DNA of 64,000 nucleotides from JAXGXT01 sp040772665 (GCA_040772665.1 JAXGXT010000007.1:51388-115387), one strand, 5' to 3'; shown: positions 1 through 8,415, counted from the stretch's first letter. Program-made: numbers and translations. The notes: generated by a model from the sequence alone, not told the origin.

Positions 1-595
1 ATTCCTTTGCGTGAGTAGCAATTATAATTGTTATTCCCAGCTTGTTAATGTCGTTAAACAAGCAAATTATATCCCATGCTGTATCATAGTCCAGATTTGC
101 AGTAGGCTCGTCTGCAATGATAATTTTTGGATTGTTAACTACAGCCCTTGCCATTATAATTCTTATTCTTTCCCCTTCGGAAAGGTTTTCCGGATATTCA
201 TTGGTTTTTTTCGACATTCCAACTAATTTAAGAGCAAGAGGGATTGATTCATGAATTTTTTTAGTTGTTTGTTCGGCGGCAATCATTGCAAACTCAAGAT
301 TTTCATAAACAGTTTTGTTAGGCAGAAGGGGAACTTCTTTATCTATTATCCCCAAAAGACGTCTATAATATGGCAGGTGTTTTCTGTCTAAATTATTTAA
401 ACCAATGTTACAAACAGAAAGGCAGCCTTTTGTTGGGCTTAATTCTGCAGTAATAAGTTTAAGCAATGTGCTTTTGCCGGAGCCTGTTTTGCCGACAATA
501 AAAACAAATTCCCCCTCGTTTATTTCAAGAGAGGCATTTTCCAATCCAACCATTGAGTTTGGATAAATTTTGTATACGTTTTCCAGCAAAATCAC
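1..595 (-). CDS. FtsE-like ABC transporter ATPase (3' end outside window)
   Basis: About 198 codons are in the window; the stop lies beyond the left edge. The translation has a Walker A (GKTGSGKST, near residue 35), an ABC signature in variant form (LSEGERIRI), a Walker B with D-loop (IIIADEPTANLD) and the switch-histidine stretch IIIATHAKE. The order and spacing fit the FtsE/LolD class, and FtsE with FtsX is known to control cell-wall hydrolases at the membrane. The GTG start at 595 is chosen because GGAGG (607-611) lies 11 bases upstream and no ATG fits the frame. The signature glycine normally found in LSGGE is Glu here. An ftsX partner would be expected just outside the window. The ABC ATPase call is certain; the FtsE subtype is probable. 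Confidence 0.82.
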   Translation of the reverse strand, partial: MILLENVYKIYPNSMVGLENASLEINEGEFVFIVGKTGSGKSTLLKLITAELSPTKGCLSVCNIGLNNLDRKHLPYYRRLLGIIDKEVPLLPNKTVYENLEFAMIAAEQTTKKIHESIPLALKLVGMSKKTNEYPENLSEGERIRIIMARAVVNNPKIIIADEPTANLDYDTAWDIICLFNDINKLGITIIIATHAKE

Positions 596-644
596 AATGA
601 CCAATACCTCCGAATAACAACATAAATATAAACCTACACTTTTA

Positions 645-673
645 AGTATACCATTTTTGTTGAAAGGTGTATA
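645..673 (-). promoter_or_regulatory. Putative extended -10 promoter of the FtsE-like gene
   Basis: On the minus strand TATACA (668-673) is followed after 17 bases by TATACT (645-650), preceded by TGG, an extended -10 feature. It lies about 50 bases upstream of the GTG start. Confidence 0.45.
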
Positions 674-716
674 TATTTGTAATAACATGTTTTGTTTTTT
701 TATTTGTATCTGAAAT

Positions 717-747
717 AAAAAAGAGGCGAAACCAATCACCTCCTTTT
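717..747 (-). terminator. Terminator after csrA
   Basis: On the minus strand AAAAGGAGGTGA can pair, with some G-U pairs, to TCGCCTCTTTTTT, six bases after the csrA stop. A T-run follows. It ends the late flagellar operon. Confidence 0.6.
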
Positions 748-752
748 ATAAT

Positions 753-977
753 TTATCTGTCCAATAGTTTTTTTAAAATACTTAGCCCTTTATCTGATGA
801 GGAAAGCGCCTCTTGATTATTAATTTCGGCGTTTTTAAGCTCATCACGTATTATTTTGATGTCTTTGGGAGCATCAATTGCAATTTTTACTTTATCTGAA
901 GATATATCCTGTATTGTGATTTTTATGTCGTTTCCTATAAATATTGCCTGTCCTATTTTTCTTTGAAGTATCAGCAC
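753..977 (-). CDS. csrA: Carbon storage regulator CsrA
   Basis: This 74-residue protein has the CsrA N-terminus MLILQRKIGQAIFIGNDIKI and the central IAIDAP segment. CsrA is a small dimeric RNA-binding protein that blocks translation by covering GGA motifs near ribosome sites. In Bacillus it represses flagellin translation and is antagonised by FliW. The start is GTG at 977 and overlaps the fliW stop by one base (TAGTG), so the two are probably translationally coupled. It is the last gene of the flgM-csrA operon and is followed by a terminator. The length is somewhat over the usual 60-75 residues, with a short polar tail. The flagellin gene that would be its main target is not in the window. 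Confidence 0.95.
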   Translation of the reverse strand: MLILQRKIGQAIFIGNDIKITIQDISSDKVKIAIDAPKDIKIIRDELKNAEINNQEALSSSDKGLSILKKLLDR

Positions 978-1426
978 TATAAATCATCCCCCTTGCTTAT
1001 TAAATTTGCAAAAGGAAATTTGAATGGATATTCGCTGTCCTCAATTATAACTTGTTTTGCATTTCTTGTTTTAGGGTTAACAATAATAGGGCATTTTAAG
1101 TTTGCAGTGCTTTTAAGTATATCATCTTGAACAACACAAACATTGTAAACAAGAAGTTCAGCAATGCTTTTTGCTTCAACATCTTTCAAGTCTTCATTTG
1201 TTAATGAAGCTTTATAATCCTTAATAAAATTATAAGGATTAATCATTATAAAAGCAATGTTGGCTTCATCAATGCTTTGCAGGCAAATTAGGCTGTCGCT
1301 ATCATTTTCAAATCTTATAAGAATGTAGTTCTTATAATCTTCAAACCCAAAAAGCCCATTTTTAAAAGTAATTATCTCATCTTTAGAATAAGAAATATCA
1401 GAAAAATATTTTGTTGAAATTTTCAT
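977..1426 (-). CDS. fliW: Flagellar assembly factor FliW
   Basis: This 149-residue protein matches FliW: the N-terminal ITFKNGLFGFEDYKNYILI region, the central INPYNF segment and the C-terminal SEYPFKFPF are family hallmarks. FliW binds flagellin in the cytoplasm and sequesters CsrA when flagellin has been exported, giving homeostatic control of filament synthesis. The ATG is preceded by an AGAGG ribosome site. It sits between the DUF6470 gene and csrA exactly as in Bacillus subtilis. No missing motif was noticed. Confidence 0.95.
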   Translation of the reverse strand: MKISTKYFSDISYSKDEIITFKNGLFGFEDYKNYILIRFENDSDSLICLQSIDEANIAFIMINPYNFIKDYKASLTNEDLKDVEAKSIAELLVYNVCVVQDDILKSTANLKCPIIVNPKTRNAKQVIIEDSEYPFKFPFANLISKGDDL

Positions 1427-1444
1427 TTCAAAACCTCTCTTTGC

Positions 1445-2050
1445 TTAGGCTTTTACATCTGTTGAAGGAACATATTGAGGGTCTGCACTTGGCGGAACAT
1501 AAATAGGTCCTCCCATATATTCAATAATAACATCAGGCTGCTGAGTTATTGAAACCTCAATGTTTCCCGGTATAAACTCAAAATTGCCGTTTTTGATTTT
1601 CCATTCAAAATTAAGTTTTTCAAGCTCATATTCAATTACTATTTCCGGCTCAGACCAGTTTAATTCGGGTTTTTCTGTTGGTGTAAAGCCAAGGCCCACA
1701 TTTGTATTAACCTGCATTTTGGAAGTAACAATTTGTTGTATCACATCATCACCAATCTTCGCATTAAGAAAAAGCTTTCCCTCTTTAGTATAAGCAGCCG
1801 TTGCTTCATATGCAGAATTTACACCTTTTTGCGCCGCATTTTTAATCGAGTTTTTTGTTGTTGGATTAATAGAGTTGAAGGCTTTAAAAGAGTCTATATC
1901 AAGCTTAATAGGGTCGCTTTTTATTTTAAGGCCTCCCTTATTGCGGCTGATATGCATTTGAGCATTAGGGTTTCTATACTCTAACCTTGCGTTATTAACT
2001 TTAAGTTCAAACAACATAGGTACTGTTGTTATTTTTAATAATGGCTCCAT
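1445..2050 (-). CDS. DUF6470 family protein (YviE-like)
   Basis: The 201-residue product resembles Bacillus YviE (DUF6470), always found between flgL and fliW and of unknown molecular role. It starts MEPLLKITTVPMLFELKVN and is rich in short beta-like stretches, with PEIVIEYE and a proline-rich C-terminus. A longer reading starting at 2080 would overlap flgL, but the inner ATG at 2050 has a good GGAGAG site seven bases upstream, so I use it. No signal peptide or membrane segment is seen. Its position in the late flagellar operon implies a role in filament or hook-filament junction assembly; that is inference only. Confidence 0.85.
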   Translation of the reverse strand: MEPLLKITTVPMLFELKVNNARLEYRNPNAQMHISRNKGGLKIKSDPIKLDIDSFKAFNSINPTTKNSIKNAAQKGVNSAYEATAAYTKEGKLFLNAKIGDDVIQQIVTSKMQVNTNVGLGFTPTEKPELNWSEPEIVIEYELEKLNFEWKIKNGNFEFIPGNIEVSITQQPDVIIEYMGGPIYVPPSADPQYVPSTDVKA

Positions 2051-2076
2051 TTTATTCTCTCCTTCCCTGAAATCAA

Positions 2077-3075
2077 TCAACGCATGAAGTCAATAAAAGA
2101 TTGGCTTAAAATACTGTTTCCTACTTTAAGCGCAGCATTATATGCATATTGTGCCCAAGAATAGTCTGTTATAGCTTCTGCCAAATCAACATTTTCCAAA
2201 TCAATTATTTTTTCGTTTATATTGATTCTTGCATCATCCAAACGCTGTTCTGTTTTAGTGAGGAAGTTACTTTTTGTTCCAAGGGCTGTTACAAAATCTA
2301 TCATTTCATTTCTTGTTTGAGTGAAGCTGTCTGTCAGGGATTTAATTTTATCTGTATCAAGGGTTTCTTTTTCAAGTTCGCCGGCAATTTGTCCAAGAAG
2401 ATTCACAACATTTTTATCGTTTCCGTTATCACCAATGCCAAAACCAAGAGTGTTAAGTCCTGAAAATGCCATGTTAAAGGCTGTATTTGTTTCAATGCTG
2501 CCGTCACCTTTTACACCTAAGCCAAAACCTACGTCAACAAGTATTTGTTCTTTAGACATTTGTAATAGTTTATTTTGGTCATCAGGATCATTACTTCCTA
2601 CATCAATGCCGAAATAATAAAGCTTGTCATCTTTAAGCTCGAAAGGTGTATCAACAGTGTTTTGACCCCCGAAAAGAAAAGTATCACCAAACTTTGAGTT
2701 GGCACTTAAAACCATTGATTCCTGAATGTTTCTAAGGCTTGTTGCCAAGGTTTTTCTTTGTTCAATGCTTGAAGTTCCGTTTATGGCTTCAAGAATAAGG
2801 GCATTTGCTTCTTTTGTTTGAGAGTTGATTTGCATTGCACTGCTTTCAACTGCATCATAATGGGAAGCAACAGCTCTTACGTTTTCCAAATAATCACTGT
2901 TTGCTAAAAAATCTTTTCTTGTTTTATACGCTTTTAAAGCGGCAGAAGGGTCGTCGGAAACACGGCTGAACTTTCTGTTTGTCATAACCTTTTCACGTGT
3001 TGAATCAAGCTTTGTGTTTATATTTGAAAGATTTGTCTGATAATTTCTTAAAATTTGGTTTGTGGTAATTCGCAA
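2077..3075 (-). CDS. flgL: Flagellar hook-filament junction protein FlgL (HAP3)
   Basis: The 332-residue product has the flagellin-like N-terminal coiled coil (MRITTNQILRNYQTNLSNIN, then SRVSDDPSAALKA) and the matching C-terminal helix (LAEAITDYSWAQYAYNAAL). FlgL with FlgK forms the junction between hook and filament and is exported by the flagellar type III apparatus. The start is TTG at 3075 with GGAG nine bases upstream. It follows flgK after 17 bases. Length is normal for the family. Confidence 0.95.
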   Translation of the reverse strand: MRITTNQILRNYQTNLSNINTKLDSTREKVMTNRKFSRVSDDPSAALKAYKTRKDFLANSDYLENVRAVASHYDAVESSAMQINSQTKEANALILEAINGTSSIEQRKTLATSLRNIQESMVLSANSKFGDTFLFGGQNTVDTPFELKDDKLYYFGIDVGSNDPDDQNKLLQMSKEQILVDVGFGLGVKGDGSIETNTAFNMAFSGLNTLGFGIGDNGNDKNVVNLLGQIAGELEKETLDTDKIKSLTDSFTQTRNEMIDFVTALGTKSNFLTKTEQRLDDARININEKIIDLENVDLAEAITDYSWAQYAYNAALKVGNSILSQSFIDFMR

Positions 3076-3092
3076 TTAGTTCAACTCCTTTT

Positions 3093-4814
3093 TTATCTTC
3101 CCACTACACCCATTTTGTTAATAAGTGTATCAAGTGCTTCGTCAAGTGTTGTCATAAGTCTTGCGGCAGCAGTGTAAGATTTTTGAAACTTAAGCAAGTT
3201 TATTCCTTCATCATCTAAATGAACACCTGAGATGCTGTCTTTTGCATCAGCAATTTCGTTTGCAAGCTGTGCATGATTATTAAGTGTTTGAGTAACAGAT
3301 TTTACTTCAATTCCTAATGTTGAGCTTACATTTGCATAAAACTCATGAAAACTTCCTTTAAACATTTCTTTTCCATCGGAGGAAAGATAACTAATGTTTT
3401 TATCATTAAGAGCATTAATCATTCTTAATATGTTATCCTGTGCTCCAGAGGAGGGCGGATTAAGAGGATCTTCAATCTTAGAAGCAGTAATGCCGTAATC
3501 TCCGTTTTCCCAACCAGCCGCCAGAGTTATATTTTTGGCTGTTATGGCTGCACCGTTTGAGGATGAGAATAAGTTAAGAGAGTCATCGTTAGTATTAATG
3601 TTATTAAGGTCGTTAAGAGTTTTGGCAAATGTTGCTGCCATTGTATCCATCATTTTTTCAAAATAGCCTATTCCTTTTATGGTTTTGTTTGCATCAAATT
3701 CTCCTGAATAGTTATACATTTCCAAGGAGCCTTTTAATGAGCCGCTTTCGAAGATATTGATGTTATTTCCTGAATCAAAAATTATTGTTCTTTCCACAAA
3801 AGGGATTGGATTGCCATCAGAATAGCAAATATAATTATTATCGCCTATAACAGCGTTATCTGTTATTATATCACCGTCGGCATCGTATACCGTATATGTT
3901 CCGTTGCCGTTATCGGAAGAATTAACTTTGTCAAGAGTTTTATATTCACTGATTTTGCTATATATTCCAAGTTTGCTAAGGTCGCCATCTGTTGGAAATT
4001 TAAACTCATATGCTTTATCATGGTTTAAAATTTCTGTTTTGCTTCCGTCAGAGCCTACAAACTCTATTTTTAGCTCATCAATCGTAAGACTTTCTGAAAG
4101 CTTTGTGGGTACGTAGCTTATATCCACCTTTACATAGCTTGCAAGTTCATCAAGAAGCATATTTCTTTGGTCAAGAAGCTCTAAGGAGGGGTTTCCGTTT
4201 ACTTGTCCTATTTTTATGGATTTATTAATCTCTGCTATATTTTCCAGTATATTATTTATGTTGGGAACATCTACATTTTCAATTGAATCTTTTAAATCTG
4301 CTTTAACTTGTTCAATTTGTTTTGCATATTGGTTAAAAAGTTTTGTTACGTGGTCTGCCGACGACTTAACCATGCTTTCAAATTCTTTGCTGGTTACGTT
4401 TGTTGAAAACTTTTGAATCATGCTTGTAAGGTCGCTTATTTGTGCCAAAAGCCCGTCTGTAGTAACATTTGCAAGGTCGCCTTTTACCACCTCGTCAAAA
4501 ATGCCTTCAAGTTCTTTAAGAACAGAAAGTTTTGTGTCGGCTTCTCCCACTTGTGTAATTTCGTTTCTAAATCTTAAATCAAGATAAGGATCCCTTATTT
4601 GAGTAATGTTTTTAACTAAAGTTCCGTGTCCTATTTGAGGGCTTACTGCATATCTGCCGTTACTTGAAAAATTAAGGCTTATTTGATCAAGTGCCTGACG
4701 TGTATAGCCTGTAGTGTTTATGTTTGAAATGTTCTGCCCGGTTACGTTAAGGCCCTGCTGGCTTGCTCTAAGCGCCAAGTGTGCTGTTGTAAAGCTGCCG
4801 AATGTGGAATACAT
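3093..4814 (-). CDS. flgK: Flagellar hook-associated protein FlgK (HAP1)
   Basis: The 573-residue product begins with the rod/hook N-terminal motif (SFTTAHLALRASQQGLNVTG then NISNINTTGYTRQ) and ends with the conserved LLKFQKSYTAAARLM helix. The variable middle is the exposed domain. FlgK caps the hook and joins it to FlgL and the filament. It lies 32 bases downstream of flgN, whose product is its chaperone in enteric bacteria. Length and architecture are standard. Confidence 0.96.
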   Translation of the reverse strand: MYSTFGSFTTAHLALRASQQGLNVTGQNISNINTTGYTRQALDQISLNFSSNGRYAVSPQIGHGTLVKNITQIRDPYLDLRFRNEITQVGEADTKLSVLKELEGIFDEVVKGDLANVTTDGLLAQISDLTSMIQKFSTNVTSKEFESMVKSSADHVTKLFNQYAKQIEQVKADLKDSIENVDVPNINNILENIAEINKSIKIGQVNGNPSLELLDQRNMLLDELASYVKVDISYVPTKLSESLTIDELKIEFVGSDGSKTEILNHDKAYEFKFPTDGDLSKLGIYSKISEYKTLDKVNSSDNGNGTYTVYDADGDIITDNAVIGDNNYICYSDGNPIPFVERTIIFDSGNNINIFESGSLKGSLEMYNYSGEFDANKTIKGIGYFEKMMDTMAATFAKTLNDLNNINTNDDSLNLFSSSNGAAITAKNITLAAGWENGDYGITASKIEDPLNPPSSGAQDNILRMINALNDKNISYLSSDGKEMFKGSFHEFYANVSSTLGIEVKSVTQTLNNHAQLANEIADAKDSISGVHLDDEGINLLKFQKSYTAAARLMTTLDEALDTLINKMGVVGR

Positions 4815-4846
4815 ATTTTAAGCTTCCTCCTTGTTATATTTTTAAA

Positions 4847-5305
4847 TTATACAAATTTATTTGCTAAACCGCCGCCTTTAGGGGGGTTAATATGTTTGCT
4901 TTTACTGTTATTTGTTTTAAGGTCTTCAATAATTGAGTTTACAGAGTGAAGATTAACCTCTATTGCTGTTTTTGCTATGGAGTTAATTTCATTAAACTCT
5001 GTTGTGGCAGTTTTAAGTTCTTCAAAAAGTTTTCTTGATTGAGCACTTTCGCTTTTTGGAAAAAGCTCTATAATTTCTGAAAATGTTAAATCTTTATATC
5101 CTAAGGACTCTTGAAGCTGTTCTCTTTTTCTATCAAGGCCCCGAAGCTTAAGAACTTGCGCTTGTTCTTCTTTAATGCAGAAGTCAAGCATTGTAAAATC
5201 ATTGTTTTTAACAGCGTTGAACTTTGTTTCCTCTGTTTTTGAAAGTTCTTTAAGAATTGTTGTCAGAGAGTTTATAAGTTCGTTAAAATCTGCAAGAGTA
5301 CTCAT
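4847..5305 (-). CDS. flgN: Flagellar export chaperone FlgN family
   Basis: The 152-residue product is mostly alpha-helical and charged, with the FlgN-like pattern of a long N-terminal helix (LINSLTTILKELSKTEETKF), the LDRKREQLQE segment and a C-terminal helix. FlgN family proteins bind FlgK and FlgL before export. Sequence conservation is weak in this family, so the call rests on size, predicted helicity and its place between flgM and flgK, as for Bacillus yvyG. The last 20 residues are a polar, glycine-containing tail. Confidence 0.85.
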   Translation of the reverse strand: MSTLADFNELINSLTTILKELSKTEETKFNAVKNNDFTMLDFCIKEEQAQVLKLRGLDRKREQLQESLGYKDLTFSEIIELFPKSESAQSRKLFEELKTATTEFNEINSIAKTAIEVNLHSVNSIIEDLKTNNSKSKHINPPKGGGLANKFV

Positions 5306-5325
5306 TTTTTCCTCCTTTTTAAAGC

Positions 5326-5631
5326 TTAAGAAAGCATCATTCTTTTTGCAATTTCGTCGATATCAATTTTATATGTTCCGTTTTCAATTTCTTTTTTAAG
5401 CCTGTCAAGTTTCTCTTGAGGGGCAGGGGCCTTAACTTCGTCACAAATTTTTTTGCAAAGATTTTCTGCAAAGCTTTCTTGGGTTTGAAGGTTATCCTTA
5501 CCGCTTATTACCACAGAATCAAAGTTTTTATTTATTGATTTCATTGTTTTATCAAAGGAAGTATTTGAAACTTGATTTTGGTTTTTAGAAAGTGATTGAA
5601 GATTATAAAAATTATTATTTGTTATCTTCAT
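5326..5631 (-). CDS. flgM: Anti-sigma-28 factor FlgM
   Basis: The 101-residue product has the FlgM C-terminal domain: a helix with LDRLKKEIENGTYKIDIDEI followed by AKRMM. FlgM binds sigma-D/sigma-28 and holds it inactive until the hook is finished. The ATG at 5631 is preferred over an upstream in-frame ATG at 5649 because AAGGAG lies just before it. It is the first gene of the operon, with a sigma-28-like promoter about 55 bases upstream, so it is likely to be under negative feedback by its own product. Confidence 0.92.
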   Translation of the reverse strand: MKITNNNFYNLQSLSKNQNQVSNTSFDKTMKSINKNFDSVVISGKDNLQTQESFAENLCKKICDEVKAPAPQEKLDRLKKEIENGTYKIDIDEIAKRMMLS

Positions 5632-5683
5632 AAAAATTCTCCTTCCCAATTTTATTACTTTAATATTACATCTACATAATTAT

Positions 5684-5709
5684 ATATCGGCAGATTTAAA
5701 AGAAATATA
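5684..5709 (-). promoter_or_regulatory. Sigma-28 (SigD)-type promoter of flgM operon
   Basis: On the minus strand GCCGATAT (5684-5691) matches the Bacillus SigD -10 consensus at all eight bases. TATA (5706-5709) stands 14 bases upstream, three of four matches to the -35 TAAA. Position and target agree with Bacillus, where flgM-flgK-flgL-fliW-csrA is SigD-dependent. Confidence 0.6.
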
Positions 5710-5741
5710 ATGTATTTCTTGATTTTTTCCGCTGTTTCTTA

Positions 5742-5857
5742 TTTTTTTAATAAATAATTCAGATTATAATATAAATGAATTTATGAAGCTTAAGGCTAGT
5801 GGTTAAAGGAATATAACAAGGAGTTTTATAGTCTGAATTATTTAATTAATAAAAAAA
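5742..5857. repeat. Long imperfect inverted repeat
   Basis: Left arm 5742-5769 and right arm 5829-5857 are near-perfect reverse complements, both containing AATAATTCAGA or its complement, with one G-U-type mismatch and a 3-base insertion. About 58 bases lie between them. There is no ORF inside. It lies between the flgM promoter and the cheB terminator and is not itself followed by a classical T-run. Confidence 0.6.
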
Positions 5858-5939
5858 CACAGCCCATTAGGACTGCACGTAATGTGAAATAAAACTTAAA
5901 ATTTGACTAAACCTGTTTGTTTTTAAAAAGCAAAATAAA

Positions 5940-5984
5940 AACCTTTGTTTAAAATCAAATAGCTTGCAGTTTTAAACAAAGGTT
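5940..5984 (-). terminator. Terminator after cheB
   Basis: A perfect 15-bp stem, AACCTTTGTTTAAAA with its complement, and a 15-base loop. It starts 19 bases after the cheB stop and is followed on the minus strand by TTTATTTTG. Confidence 0.7.
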
Positions 5985-6002
5985 AAGAAAATAAAATTTT
6001 TA

Positions 6003-7049
6003 TTATATTTTTGTCAGTTGTTTTCTAATAATTGAAGGAATTTCCTCACAGGGAGCTTGTATCATTACAGCACCAAGATTATATGCCTCCATAGGCATTC
6101 CGTATACAACACAGGATTCTTTATCCTGACCTATTGTATAGGCACCGCTTTTTCGCATTTTCAAAAGACCTGCCGCACCATCTCTGCCCATGCCTGTAAG
6201 AATAATTCCTATTGAGTTTTTACCTGCCGTTTGTGCAACGGAATCAAACAAAACATCAACAGACGGCCTGTGCCCGCTTACCTTTACATCGTTATAGCAT
6301 TTCACTGAATATTGGGTTCCTTTTTTCACCAAAGCCATATGGAAGTCACCGGGAGCAATAAGAACAAGACCTTTTTTAACAATGTCACCGTTTACTGCTT
6401 CTTTTACTTCCATTTTACAAATACGATTAAGCCTTTCGGCATACATTTTCGTAAATCCTGCAGGCATATGCTGAACAACCAAAATTCCAGGTGTATCTTC
6501 AGGAAGCTCTTTCAAAACCGTAAGTATGGCTTCTGTTCCTCCTGTTGAAGCACCGATTGCAATAACTAAAGAAGAATTGCTAAGGCTTTGAATGCTTTTT
6601 GGCATAGTTATTACAGGAGGTTCTTTTGAAGGGTTAACAGTTGAGGAAGTGCGCACCTTTGCAGCACTTGCAATTGTTATTTTCCCTGCCAGCTCTTTTA
6701 TAAATAAAGAAGTGGCGTTTGGCTGGGATATATCAGGTTTTTTAACAAAATCCACAGCACCTGCTGACAATGCATCAAAAACATTAATGTTAAGAGAAGA
6801 TACAAGAACAACAGGAACAGAATGTGCAGGAAGAAGTTGTTTAAGAAATTCTATGCCGTTAAGCCTAGGCATTTCCACATCCATTGTAACCACATCAGGA
6901 TTAAGCGCAGGTATTTTATCTCCCGCATCAAAAGCATCAACGGCATAGCCTATTATTTCTAAGTTTGGAAATTCAGAAAGTTTGTCTATAAGCACTTTTC
7001 TGAAAAAAATAGAATCATCAACAACCAATACTCTTATTTTTTTATTCAT
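6003..7049 (-). CDS. cheB: Chemotaxis protein-glutamate methylesterase/deamidase CheB
   Basis: The 348-residue product has a receiver domain (residues 1-125; acidic pair D11-D12, phospho-acceptor D57 in VVTMDVEMP, conserved K in VDFVKKP) and a C-terminal methylesterase domain with the catalytic triad motifs IGASTGGTEA (Ser), VVQHMPAGFT (His) and GMGRDGAAG (Asp). It removes methyl groups from, and deamidates, chemoreceptors after phosphorylation by CheA. It is the last gene of cheA-cheW-cheR-cheB, 36 bases after cheR, and ends at a terminator. All catalytic residues are visible. Confidence 0.97.
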   Translation of the reverse strand: MNKKIRVLVVDDSIFFRKVLIDKLSEFPNLEIIGYAVDAFDAGDKIPALNPDVVTMDVEMPRLNGIEFLKQLLPAHSVPVVLVSSLNINVFDALSAGAVDFVKKPDISQPNATSLFIKELAGKITIASAAKVRTSSTVNPSKEPPVITMPKSIQSLSNSSLVIAIGASTGGTEAILTVLKELPEDTPGILVVQHMPAGFTKMYAERLNRICKMEVKEAVNGDIVKKGLVLIAPGDFHMALVKKGTQYSVKCYNDVKVSGHRPSVDVLFDSVAQTAGKNSIGIILTGMGRDGAAGLLKMRKSGAYTIGQDKESCVVYGMPMEAYNLGAVMIQAPCEEIPSIIRKQLTKI

Positions 7050-7085
7050 AATGTAAGTTACCTTTCGTTAATAATTCTTTTTAGG

Positions 7086-7898
7086 TTATGCCTTTTTGTA
7101 TGTTGCAGGCATCAGATATTTATAGTTTGAATTGTTTTTGTTTATTGTTTCCGAATGTCCGATAAGAAGATAACCGCCAGGGTTTGTTGCGTTATAAAAT
7201 CTTTCCACAAGGGCATCTTTTGTCGGCTGGTCAAAATAAATCATAACATTTCGGCAAAAAATAACATCAAAAGGAATTTTAAATTTTATAGGATCCATAA
7301 GGTTAAATGTTTTATAAATAACATTTGATTTAAGCTCATTTGTAACCTCAAACTGGTCGGTGCCTTTGTTTTCAATAAAATATTTATTTATCCATTGTTG
7401 AGGAAGGTCTTTTAAAGACTCTTTTGGATAAACTCCCTTTTGTGCCTGTGCAAGAACATTTTGTGAAATGTCTGTGGCAAGAACCCTTGTATCCCATTTT
7501 GAAGCATCTTTACCTAAAAACTCTTTTAAAATAATTGAGATTGTATATGGCTCTTGACCTGTTGAACAGCCGGCACTCCATATACTTAAAACTTTATTCT
7601 TTTTTGTGTTTACAAGATAGGGCAGCACTGTGTTTTTTAAATAATCAAAGTGTGCTTCTTCTCTCATAAAATAAGTGTAATTTGTTGTCAGCTTATTAAG
7701 AAGAATTTCAATATCTTTTTGTGTTGAGCCTGTAAGAATAAAATCAACATATTCTTTAAAGCTGGAATAACCCATTGTATAAAGAGTTGAACTTAGTCTG
7801 CCTTCAATAAGCTGCTTCTTTTTGGTTAAATTAATGCCGTAGTTTCTTTGAACATATTCAGCCAAACGCCTAAAATCATGCTCATTTGATGTATTCAT
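7086..7898 (-). CDS. cheR: Chemotaxis protein methyltransferase CheR
   Basis: The 270-residue product has the N-terminal helical CheR domain and the SAM-binding CheR domain with WSAGCSTGQEPYTIS, VLATDISQNVL, VIFCRNVMIYFD and GGYLLIGHSE. It transfers methyl groups from S-adenosylmethionine to glutamates of chemoreceptors, the reaction opposed by the neighbouring CheB. There is no C-terminal receptor-tethering pentapeptide-binding insertion that I can recognise. It lies 21 bases after cheW. Confidence 0.97.
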   Translation of the reverse strand: MNTSNEHDFRRLAEYVQRNYGINLTKKKQLIEGRLSSTLYTMGYSSFKEYVDFILTGSTQKDIEILLNKLTTNYTYFMREEAHFDYLKNTVLPYLVNTKKNKVLSIWSAGCSTGQEPYTISIILKEFLGKDASKWDTRVLATDISQNVLAQAQKGVYPKESLKDLPQQWINKYFIENKGTDQFEVTNELKSNVIYKTFNLMDPIKFKIPFDVIFCRNVMIYFDQPTKDALVERFYNATNPGGYLLIGHSETINKNNSNYKYLMPATYKKA

Positions 7899-7919
7899 AT
7901 TAAAACCGCCTTAAAACTA

Positions 7920-8393
7920 TTATTTAGTATTAACAAGAAGTTCACAATCTAAACAAAACATAACGGTTCCGTCTGGAAGATTTGTTATTCCGCTTACAAA
8001 CTCCTGATTTTTTGAAGGAGGGGAAGTTATCTTCTTTTCAACATTAATAACTTGAAGAACAGTATCCACAAGTATTCCTATGGAAATAGAATTAACTTCA
8101 ATGATTATAATGCATGATTCGGAAGTTTCGCCAAGGGGAAGTTTTCCCATTCTTTCTCTGATATCGATTACGGGGATAATTTGTCCTCTTAAATTCATTA
8201 TGCCTTTAACATAAGCAGGAACTTTAGGAAGCTTTGTTATGTTATGGTTTGTTATAATTTCTATTACATTTTCAATATTTATGCCGTAAACAAGGTTGTC
8301 AGACAAAAAGGTAAGATATTTATTGATGTTTTCGTTTATTTGAGCATCTTCAATAACACTTTGGTCATTGTCTTCAAATGTATGAGTGGTCAT
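7920..8393 (-). CDS. cheW: Chemotaxis coupling protein CheW
   Basis: The 157-residue product is a single CheW (SH3-like) domain: YGINIENVIEII, the strongly conserved NLRGQIIPVIDIRER and IGILVDTVLQV. CheW bridges chemoreceptors and the kinase CheA at the membrane array. About 20 extra polar residues precede the domain. It lies between cheA (23 bases) and cheR (21 bases) in one operon. Confidence 0.95.
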   Translation of the reverse strand: MTTHTFEDNDQSVIEDAQINENINKYLTFLSDNLVYGINIENVIEIITNHNITKLPKVPAYVKGIMNLRGQIIPVIDIRERMGKLPLGETSESCIIIIEVNSISIGILVDTVLQVINVEKKITSPPSKNQEFVSGITNLPDGTVMFCLDCELLVNTK

Positions 8394-8415
8394 TTTTCAA
8401 ATCCTCCTTAAATAA

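Larger units (their letters stand above)
5632..6002. other. Intergenic region flgM-cheB
   Basis: A 371-base gap between two minus-strand genes. It holds the SigD-type promoter (5684-5709), the long inverted repeat (5742-5857) and the cheB terminator (5940-5984). I see no coding region. Confidence 0.7.

Noticed and set aside
5858..5939. Short hairpin CAGCCCATTAGGACTG
   Set aside because: Five pairs with a mismatch and no T-run; too weak to call a terminator or RNA.
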